From Candidatus Nitrosopelagicus sp. (GTDB lineage: Archaea > Thermoproteota > Nitrososphaeria > Nitrososphaerales > Nitrosopumilaceae): 5,745 nt of DNA. The stretch is from contig JABHJJ010000110.1 of the NCBI GenBank assembly GCA_018691945.1, positions 1 to 5,745 of the forward strand. The letters are read 5' to 3'. This document shows positions 1 to 5,631 of this stretch, in pieces. Below the pieces are notes generated by a model. The model searched no databases, was not told the DNA's origin, and saw nothing but the letters and a program-made list of their open reading frames with translations. The position numbers and the translations under genes were made by a program. Positions within the stretch are counted from its first letter, which is position 1. The number at the start of each line of letters is the position of its first letter.

Positions 1-517
1 TCATGACCTTAGCTCGTGGGAACATTACCAAGTATGCACCCAAAATTCCAGCAATTGCACCAGATGCGCCAACTGCAGGAATTCCACTTCCTGCATCACC
101 ATAAATGTGAATTAAACCTGCACCAACTCCCCACATTAAATAAATTCCAATATACTTTACTTTACCAAATTTGGCCTCAATATTATCACCAAAGATCCAC
201 AAAAACAACATGTTTCCTCCAAGATGCATTATTCCTCCATGCATGAATGTTGAAGTAATCAAAGTCAGTTCAGGAATTGCAGGACAATTAATAATTTCAG
301 CACCAGTGTTAATTCCATCAATCTGACCTGTAACACATCCAGGAACTGCTCCCCAATTCAAAAACATATTCATTGCTTCACGATTTGAAAATTCAATGAA
401 TTGACCAGTGATTGCAACTTCAATTCCAAATACTATAACATTGATAATGATTAGTGCGATTGTTAGTTTTGGTTTAAATCCTGGTGGGTGTGGATTTTCA
501 TCTCTTAATGGAAGCAT
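1..517 (-). CDS. Rhomboid family intramembrane serine protease (N-terminal 172 residues; 3' end outside window)
   Basis: Rhomboids cleave membrane proteins inside the lipid bilayer with a Ser-His dyad. The translation starts at ATG (515-517) and runs open to the left edge. After a short polar N-terminus comes TM1 (about residues 18-37), then a long loop with two cysteines (C61, C78), which could form an extracytoplasmic disulfide. TM2 carries HGGIMHLGGN (93-102), matching the rhomboid HxxxxHxxxN signature (H93, H98, N102). The GASG motif (150-153) holds the catalytic serine S152. The catalytic histidine of the later helix lies beyond the window, so activity cannot be confirmed. It lies 47 bases downstream of the 550-residue secreted-protein gene on the same strand, but has its own TATA-like box at 544-551. 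Its substrate is unknown. Nothing suggests a rhombosortase specifically. Family assignment is firm; this is a partial gene only because of the window edge. Confidence 0.93.
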   Translation of the reverse strand, partial: MLPLRDENPHPPGFKPKLTIALIIINVIVFGIEVAITGQFIEFSNREAMNMFLNWGAVPGCVTGQIDGINTGAEIINCPAIPELTLITSTFMHGGIMHLGGNMLFLWIFGDNIEAKFGKVKYIGIYLMWGVGAGLIHIYGDAGSGIPAVGASGAIAGILGAYLVMFPRAKVM

Positions 518-543
518 AATTCAATCAAAGTTTGTTTAGTTTC

Positions 544-551
544 TATAATAA
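544..551 (-). promoter_or_regulatory. Putative TATA box of the rhomboid gene
   Basis: On the minus strand this reads TTATTATA, 27-34 bases before the ATG at 517. That spacing would start transcription at or a few bases before the start codon. It suggests the rhomboid gene is not only read through from the upstream 550-residue gene. Confidence 0.45.
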
Positions 552-564
552 TTTTCAGGTAGAT

Positions 565-2217
565 CTAAACTGAGATAATTCCTTCCTTAACTAAAAATTG
601 AATTCCAGATGCAAATGTGTTATCATCAATTTGCCCATTAGCCCACCATGCAGCATTGTTTCTAACCCAATCAGGAATGGTTGCATTATCATTTTGTACA
701 CCACTTGCAGTAGTTGGTACTGAAATGATTCCTTGTTTTATCATAAACTCAATTCCAGATGCAAATGTGTTATCATCAATTTCACCATCAGACCACCACT
801 TTGCATTGTTTTTCACCCAATCAGGAATGTTAACAGATTGTGTTGGTGCAGGTGTACCAATAAATGAACTACTAGTAGATACTCCTACTTCAAACATTTG
901 GGATGCTTGGAAGAATTCATCATAGTTAGAAAAGCCTTCACCAGTCAATACTAAATTCAAAGTGTACATGCCATCATCAGGTATTGTTATCATGTGTGTA
1001 GCAATTCCTTCTATTGATTTTATACCTACAAACAGCTCAGGAGTATCACCTGTCATCAAATTGAATTGATTACCTTGTGGATCGACTAAACCAAATGCAT
1101 AGATGACATCTTTTACTAAACCGCCATTATTATCAAAGAAAGAAAATTCAAATGGAATTTCATCGCCAACACCATATTTAGAGTCCCATGAAATTATTGC
1201 TCTATATCCATTATCAAATGACATGTCAAATGAGTTTTTTTCAGTATTTCCTTGAGGAATTAATTCAAAGTTCATTGTTTTAGAAGATTCGTGAGAGGTA
1301 CCTAAGACTTCATTAATTCTTTGTAATTCAGTTCCAGTTACTAAAAAGTGAACAATATTTTCAGTTTCAGAAGAATATGGATCCATAACTAGAACTCTTT
1401 GATCAACCTCAACACCATCTACATAGCCTTTGAATGATTTTTCTGGATTGTATGGCTCAAATGATTTTGGAACACGAATCTCTTCATGAACCATTTGAAC
1501 TAATTCAATATATTCAGGAGTCCAATCAAAAGGCATGTCAAATGATATTGCATTATTACTTTGATTAAATGCAAAATTATCTACATCATCATAATAGGTT
1601 TTAACGTTTACAGGAATTTCTGCTGAAGCAGTTTTAATGAAAAAACTTTGGTCTTGTGCAACACTGACAAAAGTATCAAAGTTTAGTGGTTCAGCAACTA
1701 AAGTTCGTGGACTAGTGGCACCTTCAATTGAAACTTTAACATTATACAAGCCACCTTTTTCAAAGATTGGACCATCAATGAGTGGTCTACCGTCACCTCT
1801 TGCAAATAATCCCCCAGCAGTTCCATGTACTTCACCATAATATTCAGTACATTTCCAAGGTTTTGCTTCATAACAATCTCCTTTTGGTCTAACCTCAACA
1901 TTTAGTTCGCCATCTTCATCATAGAAATAATTTCTAGCTAAAAGATCACCACTTCGCCAAACTTCAACACGATAAGTAACCTGTTCTAAATTTTGATCAG
2001 TTAACATATCATAGAAACGAATTGCAATATTTGCTGAATCAACTTCACCTGCAGTCATATCAGCAGGATCTAGTTGAGTAAATATTGTAACTTGCATACC
2101 TTCAAAACTAATTGGAGGAGCAGCATCACCACCTAAACCATGACCAAAAGCATCTTCACTTAGAAATGGAAGTGTAACAAAAACAGCTGCAATGAGTAAT
2201 AGACTTTTGTAGTACAA
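565..2217 (-). CDS. Secreted protein of unknown function with two C-terminal IPDW repeats
   Basis: 550 residues. I do not recognise a named function. A signal peptide covers about residues 1-25 and, if cut after AFG, leaves a mature N-terminus of HGLGGD with His first. The bulk (about 35-445) is predicted to be beta-rich, with a possible disulfide C115-C123. No catalytic motif is visible. A Ser/Thr/Pro-rich linker (446-462) leads to two 37-residue repeats, 464-500 and 514-550, each IPDWV+NNA+WW..G.IDDNTFASGI.F...GIISV. Such repeats occur, from memory, in many thaumarchaeal secreted proteins; a role in binding the cell surface is inference. There is no C-terminal membrane segment. The start is TTG (2215-2217): an in-frame TAA lies directly upstream, and the next in-frame ATG is residue 41, past the signal peptide. 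An ATG 7 bases upstream is out of frame. The gene is divergent from the CFI-box gene. Confidence 0.88.
   Translation of the reverse strand: MYYKSLLLIAAVFVTLPFLSEDAFGHGLGGDAAPPISFEGMQVTIFTQLDPADMTAGEVDSANIAIRFYDMLTDQNLEQVTYRVEVWRSGDLLARNYFYDEDGELNVEVRPKGDCYEAKPWKCTEYYGEVHGTAGGLFARGDGRPLIDGPIFEKGGLYNVKVSIEGATSPRTLVAEPLNFDTFVSVAQDQSFFIKTASAEIPVNVKTYYDDVDNFAFNQSNNAISFDMPFDWTPEYIELVQMVHEEIRVPKSFEPYNPEKSFKGYVDGVEVDQRVLVMDPYSSETENIVHFLVTGTELQRINEVLGTSHESSKTMNFELIPQGNTEKNSFDMSFDNGYRAIISWDSKYGVGDEIPFEFSFFDNNGGLVKDVIYAFGLVDPQGNQFNLMTGDTPELFVGIKSIEGIATHMITIPDDGMYTLNLVLTGEGFSNYDEFFQASQMFEVGVSTSSSFIGTPAPTQSVNIPDWVKNNAKWWSDGEIDDNTFASGIEFMIKQGIISVPTTASGVQNDNATIPDWVRNNAAWWANGQIDDNTFASGIQFLVKEGIISV
568..828 (-). 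repeat. Tandem IPDW-repeat coding units
   Basis: Two in-frame 111-base units, 718-828 and 568-678, lie 150 bases apart and encode the two 37-residue repeats at the protein C-terminus. A 32-base stretch is identical in both copies (601-632 and 751-782, coding for the DDNTFASGI core). The rest has diverged at DNA level while keeping the aromatic and Ile/Gly positions, so this is an internal gene duplication under protein-level constraint, not a mobile repeat. Confidence 0.9.
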
Positions 2218-2242
2218 TTACCATTTTTAGTCGTGAATCACC

Positions 2243-2250
2243 TATTAATG
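2243..2250 (-). promoter_or_regulatory. Putative TATA box of the 550-residue gene, inside an inverted repeat
   Basis: On the minus strand this reads CATTAATA, 26-33 bases before the TTG start at 2217. It lies between the arms of an inverted repeat, GAATCA (2235-2240) and TGATTC (2249-2254). A transcript starting about 26 bases from its centre would have a leader of only a few bases. The match to a TATA consensus is modest. Confidence 0.4.
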
Positions 2251-2283
2251 ATTCGATGATTTGCTTCAGAGTTCACAAGTTCA

Positions 2284-2291
2284 TTTTTATT
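2284..2291 (+). promoter_or_regulatory. TATA-like box of the CFI-box gene
   Basis: TTTTTATT begins 29 bases before the GTG at 2313, the distance expected if the mRNA starts at the start codon (leaderless). The 11 bases TCATTTTTATT (2281-2291) recur exactly at the cupredoxin promoter (3861-3871). An imperfect dyad, ATCTT-AA-AAGAT (2294-2305), follows the box. Confidence 0.6.
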
Positions 2292-2312
2292 ATATCTTAA
2301 AAGATTCCAGTT

Positions 2313-3137
2313 GTGAAATACATTTTTCTTTTATTGTTAGTTCCGTTACTCACAACACCTGCATTTGGTGCTGTACCTCTTCTTCCTGAAGATTATGAAC
2401 AGATAATTCCTTCAGAAAATGGAACACTCAACATTGGATTGTCAGTGGATCCACCAGCAAAAGCAAATGAAGTTTCAAAACTACACATTGGTTGGATTAA
2501 ACCAGGATTTAACAAGATTCAAGAACACATAGATTACAAAATTACGGTTATCAAAGACGGTCAGAGTATTTTTGGACCAATTCCTCTTACACATACATCT
2601 ATAGGAACTGTGAAAATTCCTGTTGAATTTACATCAAATGGAGAACATCAAATAAAAATTGAGATGGAAGGAATTTTGTTTCAACCAATTCCACTTGAAA
2701 CTACATACTTTACAATTAATGTTGGAGGAGAACAGACAATACAAGAAAACAATAATGAAGGTGGAGGTTGTCTAATTGCAACTGCAGCTTTTGGTTCAGA
2801 GATGTCACCACAAGTTCAACAACTTAGAGAAATTAGAGATAACATAGTAATGCAAACAAGTTCTGGAAAATCTTTCATGACAGAATTCAACCAGATTTAT
2901 TATTCATTTTCACCTCAGATAGCAGACTATGAAAGAGAAAATCCAATTTTCAAAGAAGCAGTCAAAGTAACACTAACACCAATGCTAACATCATTTTCAC
3001 TTTTGGCTCATGTACCAATCGATACAGAACAAGAGATGTTAGGTTATGGGATTGGCGTAATACTACTAAATGTAGGAATGTACTTTGTAGCACCAGCCAT
3101 ATTATTTACAGCAATCAAAAAGAAACTTAGAAAATAA
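2313..3137 (+). CDS. CFI-box-CTERM domain protein, exported and C-terminally membrane anchored
   Basis: 274 residues, starting at GTG. The signal peptide is about 1-19 (cut near AFG/A). Residues about 36-137 look like one Ig-like beta-sandwich domain (alternating hydrophobic strands, 'NGEHQIKIEMEG' near 109-120). An Asn/Gly-rich linker leads to GGGCLIATAAFGS (150-162), the core of the C-terminal CFI-box domain, usually CFIATAAYGS; here Leu replaces Phe and Phe replaces Tyr. The rest of that domain follows: LREIRD (171-176), the YYSFSP segment (196-201), IADY (203-206) and the helix near 212-225. A TM helix at about 244-267 and a lysine-rich tail (IKKKLRK) close the protein. The role of the CFI box is not established; a sorting or processing signal has been proposed. 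The gene ends 2 bases from the end of convergent paralog A. Confidence 0.88.
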   Translation: MKYIFLLLLVPLLTTPAFGAVPLLPEDYEQIIPSENGTLNIGLSVDPPAKANEVSKLHIGWIKPGFNKIQEHIDYKITVIKDGQSIFGPIPLTHTSIGTVKIPVEFTSNGEHQIKIEMEGILFQPIPLETTYFTINVGGEQTIQENNNEGGGCLIATAAFGSEMSPQVQQLREIRDNIVMQTSSGKSFMTEFNQIYYSFSPQIADYERENPIFKEAVKVTLTPMLTSFSLLAHVPIDTEQEMLGYGIGVILLNVGMYFVAPAILFTAIKKKLRK

Positions 3138-3139
3138 AA

Positions 3140-3787
3140 TTATTTTTTCTTTGCAAATGATGCTGCACCAATTGCTATTCCTATAACACCTAATACAATT
3201 GCAACATAACTAATTGTAGAACTATCATCAGATGGTTGTTCTTTTAATTCGTTAATTGTTTCTTGTAATTCTCTTATATCACCACGTAAATCATTAATTT
3301 CACGTTCAAAGTCACCAACTTCAACTGTGTTCGATTCTATCACAGGAAATTGTAAGACAGATGGCTCTTCAACTTTTAACGGATGCATTGCAAGATTTAC
3401 ATTTTGTTCATTAATTGTTCCAAGAAAGTTTAGTTGTGACCAACCAGAAAATGTAGGAGTGATTGGTGATTCGTATTTACCTGGAACATCAGTTGTTTGT
3501 AATGGCATAATAATAGATTCAGTATCAACTACTAGTTGAATTTTCAAAGTTTTTCGTAAACCCTCGACCCCTTTTTCAGAATCAAATGGCTGATCTGCAG
3601 CCTCTTTGCTTTTGTCCATTTCACTGACATAAACAATTATGGCATTTGATTCTCCAGTTACAATTGGCTTATTCTTCCAGTCAATCTCAATTCTATAATC
3701 ACCAACTGAATCTGATTGGTGTGCAAAAACACCACTAAGGAATAAAGGTGATATCAGAAGTGCGGTGATCAGGAATGCATTATTCAC
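3140..3787 (-). CDS. Paralog A: membrane-anchored extracytoplasmic protein with Ig-like domain and coiled coil
   Basis: 215 residues, function not recognised. Signal peptide 1-22 (cut after VFA), leaving His23 as predicted mature first residue. Residues 30-145 form a beta-rich domain with Y31, W37, a GLR motif (76-78) and PGKY (102-105). A charged heptad-like stretch at about 155-185 is a probable coiled coil, followed by a TM helix (about 191-211) and the tail KKK. The same order (His after the signal peptide, Y-x-I-E-x-x-W, GLR, PG-x-Y, coiled coil, TM, basic tail) occurs in the gene at 4886-5536, so the two are paralogs. Start chosen as GTG 3785-3787: it gives a complete signal peptide and sits 30 bases from a TTTTTATT box. 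An ATG 10 bases upstream is out of frame and soon hits a stop. Divergent from the cupredoxin gene. A copper-related role is inferred from context and the N-terminal His. Confidence 0.85.
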   Translation of the reverse strand: MNNAFLITALLISPLFLSGVFAHQSDSVGDYRIEIDWKNKPIVTGESNAIIVYVSEMDKSKEAADQPFDSEKGVEGLRKTLKIQLVVDTESIIMPLQTTDVPGKYESPITPTFSGWSQLNFLGTINEQNVNLAMHPLKVEEPSVLQFPVIESNTVEVGDFEREINDLRGDIRELQETINELKEQPSDDSSTISYVAIVLGVIGIAIGAASFAKKK

Positions 3788-3809
3788 AAATTGGCATAAA
3801 AATTGTTTT

Positions 3810-3817
3810 AATAAAAA
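3810..3817 (-). promoter_or_regulatory. TATA-like box of paralog A
   Basis: On the minus strand this reads TTTTTATT and begins exactly 30 bases before the GTG at 3787. The box is the same as those of the CFI-box and cupredoxin genes. The spacing implies a leaderless transcript. Confidence 0.6.
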
Positions 3818-3863
3818 TCAAAGCAGTACATTAGTCGATAAAAACATCATATTCTGGAGATCA

Positions 3864-3871
3864 TTTTTATT
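3864..3871 (+). promoter_or_regulatory. TATA-like box of the cupredoxin gene
   Basis: TTTTTATT begins exactly 30 bases before the ATG at 3894. This supports 3894 as the start, rather than the longer open frame reaching upstream, and a leaderless mRNA. Confidence 0.62.
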
Positions 3872-3874
3872 GTC

Positions 3875-3888
3875 TAATTCCGGAATTA
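3875..3888 (+). promoter_or_regulatory. Candidate operator: perfect 14-bp palindrome
   Basis: TAATTCCGGAATTA is identical to its own reverse complement. It lies between the TATA-like box (3864-3871) and the cupredoxin ATG (3894), where a bound repressor would block polymerase in archaea. The regulator is unknown. It could be chance, though a perfect 14-bp dyad in a 106-base spacer is unlikely. Confidence 0.45.
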
Positions 3889-3893
3889 ACCTA

Positions 3894-4721
3894 ATGAATA
3901 ACAAGACTCTAAGTTCCTTATTCGTTCTTTTTGCAATTGTTTCAATCGGAATGACTGCAGCACCTAGTGCATTTGCTGAACACTCAATGAATGCAACAGT
4001 AGAGAACGCTCAAGGTTCTTCGACTCCGGGATGTGAACCAGATTGTTTCATCCCAGCTACAGTTACCATTGGTGTTGGTGGAATGGTTACATTCTCTAAC
4101 AACGACTCTGCAGCACACACATCCACAGCAGGAACTCCAGCTGATGGACCAAGTGGTGCATGGGACAGTTCATTAGTTATGATGAACAGTGCATATACAA
4201 CCCCAGCACTTGATGCAGGTGAATATCCTTACTTTTGCATGGTACATCCATGGATGACAGGATTGGTAATTGTTGAAGAAGAAAGTCATGACGATATGGA
4301 AATGCAAACACTAACTGCAGCAGATATTTCAATTGATGTTGCAGATGGTGCAAAAGCAGGTGAGCAAGTAGCAATTGATGTTACAATTAGCGGTGAACAC
4401 GTTAACTATGATATTGTTGCAACTCATAATGGTGAAACAATCCTAGATGAGAGTGGTAATCACTCACATACAGGAGAAGGTAGTCACACTACATCAGCAC
4501 TTAGTGCAGATGCATCTGATGACAACCCAATTGATGTTACAGTAACATTCCAAGGATTTGGATTACCAGATGCTGAGAAGACAGGTCCAATTGGATTAAC
4601 CAATTCAGCTCAAGCAGTTCCAGAATTTGGTGCAATAGCAGCAGTCATTCTTGCAGTAGCAATTGTTTCAATAATTGCAGTATCAGCAAAATCAAGACTT
4701 AGCTTTATGCCAAGAATCTAG
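3894..4721 (+). CDS. Plastocyanin-like cupredoxin with PEFG-CTERM sorting signal
   Basis: 275 residues. Small blue-copper proteins carry single electrons outside the cell membrane; thaumarchaea use them largely in place of c-type cytochromes. Signal peptide about 1-28 (APSAFA/EH). The cupredoxin domain (about 34-128) has type 1 copper ligands H75 (AAHTS), C115, H118 and M121 (YFCMVHPWM), plus a probable disulfide pair C47/C51. After an acidic Met-rich linker (128-138), a second beta-rich domain (about 140-235) is rich in histidines (H169, H178, H190, H192, H198) and might bind metal. The C-terminus is PEFG (243-246), a hydrophobic helix (about 247-265) and a basic tail, which fits a PEFG-CTERM signal cut by an archaeosortase. 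The frame is open back to 3765, but the ATG at 3894 opens the signal peptide and fits the promoter. Neighbours are two paralogous anchored proteins on the opposite strand. The exact electron partner is unknown. Confidence 0.93.
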   Translation: MNNKTLSSLFVLFAIVSIGMTAAPSAFAEHSMNATVENAQGSSTPGCEPDCFIPATVTIGVGGMVTFSNNDSAAHTSTAGTPADGPSGAWDSSLVMMNSAYTTPALDAGEYPYFCMVHPWMTGLVIVEEESHDDMEMQTLTAADISIDVADGAKAGEQVAIDVTISGEHVNYDIVATHNGETILDESGNHSHTGEGSHTTSALSADASDDNPIDVTVTFQGFGLPDAEKTGPIGLTNSAQAVPEFGAIAAVILAVAIVSIIAVSAKSRLSFMPRI

Positions 4722-4728
4722 ACAAGAC

Positions 4729-4757
4729 TTTTTTTCCTTTTATTTTTATTTTTTTTC
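4729..4757 (+). terminator. T-rich terminator after the cupredoxin gene
   Basis: Starting 7 bases after the TAG stop there are successive runs of T (4729-4735, 4738-4741, 4743-4747, 4749-4756) broken by single or few bases, without a clear hairpin. U-rich tracts of this kind are enough to stop archaeal RNA polymerase. Confidence 0.65.
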
Positions 4758-4785
4758 TAGTACAATTGTAGTATGTACCAATTTG

Positions 4786-4892
4786 TATAATAATAAAAAT
4801 TGTAAAAACAAAATGATAGATAGTCCCTTAACGTGTCATAACATGAACTTCATCGTCTAACTAGAATTCTGTCTATCAGTTTTTTTTATTTT
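4786..4892 (+). other. Stem-loop with flanking T tracts: bidirectional terminator or small RNA candidate
   Basis: TGATAGATAG (4814-4823) can pair with CTGTCTATCA (4869-4878) as a 10-bp stem with one U-G wobble in plus-strand RNA, enclosing 45 bases. On the plus side a T tract follows (4880-4892). On the minus side a T-rich stretch follows (complement of 4793-4813). It lies between convergent genes, so a two-way terminator is the simplest reading. A TATA-like stretch at 4786-4796 (TATAATAATAA), about 26 bases before 4815, leaves open a short plus-strand RNA of roughly 65-75 bases. No tRNA or C/D box pattern fits. Confidence 0.35.
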
Positions 4893-5536
4893 CGACGAAT
4901 CATAGCAATTACGGCTAAGATTACACCAGCTGCACCAAGACATAAACCGAAAACACCAAAGTTGTAGGCATTTTGTATGTCTATACCACCTGCAGTTAAA
5001 CTGACTTCACCAACATTTGATTTTAGATTAGACACATCTTTTTGCAATGAAGATAATGCATTTTTTACTGCACCAATTTCACCGGCAGAAGATGAGCCAC
5101 TAACTGGCGGAAATGCAATGACTGATTGACTTTCAACATCCTCAATAGGAATTACAACATCAACTGTTAACCCGTTTAGTTCACCTACTAATTTTACAGA
5201 CATTGAACCTGTTTTGGTAGGTAGAATTTTTGCATAATAATGTCCAGGACGTGGATCGGAATTAATGTCAAGTGTTTTAGTTGCACCACCAGAAATTAGT
5301 GTTGCAGTCATGCTTTTGAAAGCACTATTTACTCCGGTTCTTAGCCCTTCTCTTTCTCCAGATTCTGCAACTTCAATTACAATTTTGTTAGGTAAATTAA
5401 CAACTGGTGGTTCATCTCCCCAACCAGCCTCAATTTCATATTGTTCAATATGAATAGTCGTATGCGCAAATGCAGAAGACATACCAAAGCCAGAGATTAG
5501 AAGAAGGCTCAATAAGAAAAAAGATTTTTTCAACAA
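4886..5536 (-). CDS. Paralog B: membrane-anchored extracytoplasmic protein, homologous to paralog A
   Basis: 216 residues, function not recognised. Signal peptide 1-24 (cut after AFA), giving a mature start HTTIH with His at positions 1 and 5. The beta-rich domain (about 30-142) has YEIEAGW (33-39), PN-x-I (49-52), GLR (64-66) and PGHY (97-100), matching paralog A in order and spacing; B lacks the insertion A has before GLR. A helical, probably coiled-coil stretch (about 152-178), a TM helix (about 192-212) and the tail RRK follow. Start: TTG at 5534-5536, with an in-frame TAA directly before it; the next codon is also TTG and could serve. An out-of-frame ATG lies 7 bases upstream, as in the 550-residue gene. 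The gene faces the cupredoxin gene tail to tail and is divergent from the CopC-like gene, so a role in copper handling is plausible but unproven. Confidence 0.85.
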   Translation of the reverse strand: MLKKSFFLLSLLLISGFGMSSAFAHTTIHIEQYEIEAGWGDEPPVVNLPNKIVIEVAESGEREGLRTGVNSAFKSMTATLISGGATKTLDINSDPRPGHYYAKILPTKTGSMSVKLVGELNGLTVDVVIPIEDVESQSVIAFPPVSGSSSAGEIGAVKNALSSLQKDVSNLKSNVGEVSLTAGGIDIQNAYNFGVFGLCLGAAGVILAVIAMIRRK

Positions 5537-5555
5537 TTATCATATCAATTCTTAC

Positions 5556-5566
5556 ATTATTATCTT
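5556..5566 (-). promoter_or_regulatory. Weak putative TATA box of paralog B
   Basis: On the minus strand the bases read AAGATAATAAT, 20-30 bases before the TTG at 5536. The position fits a leaderless start, but it lacks the TTTTTATT sequence shared by the other promoters. Confidence 0.3.
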
Positions 5567-5600
5567 TACTAAGATAGTACAAATTTCGAACAGGTATTTC

Positions 5601-5610
5601 TTTAAATTAT
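5601..5610 (+). promoter_or_regulatory. TATA box of the CopC-like gene
   Basis: TTTAAATTAT begins 31 bases before the TTG at 5632. This is a good archaeal TATA match and favours TTG 5632 over the in-frame TTG at 5623 as the start of a leaderless mRNA. Confidence 0.55.
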
Positions 5611-5631
5611 AAGTATACAGATTTGATACAA

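Noticed and set aside
617..925. Plus-strand open frame opposite the IPDW repeats
   Set aside because: It is the antisense shadow of the repeat-coding segment, with no signal, promoter or plausible protein composition of its own.
3765..3893. Longer reading frame of the cupredoxin gene starting at 3765
   Set aside because: The extra 43 residues are polar and unlike a signal peptide, overlap the start of paralog A, and would place the promoter box and palindrome inside the gene. ATG 3894 opens a normal signal peptide.
4760..4787. Imperfect direct repeat GTACAATTGTA / GTACCAATTTGTA
   Set aside because: Short, AT-rich and downstream of a terminator, with no link to a promoter or gene.
4814..4892. 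tRNA or C/D box sRNA between the convergent genes
   Set aside because: No T-loop motif or tRNA arm pattern. A C-box-like AUGAUAG is present, but no CUGA D box in the right order on either strand.
5614..5630. TATACA / GATACA half-sites 11 bases apart before the CopC-like gene
   Set aside because: Too short and degenerate in AT-rich DNA to call an operator, and no second copy at the other promoters.
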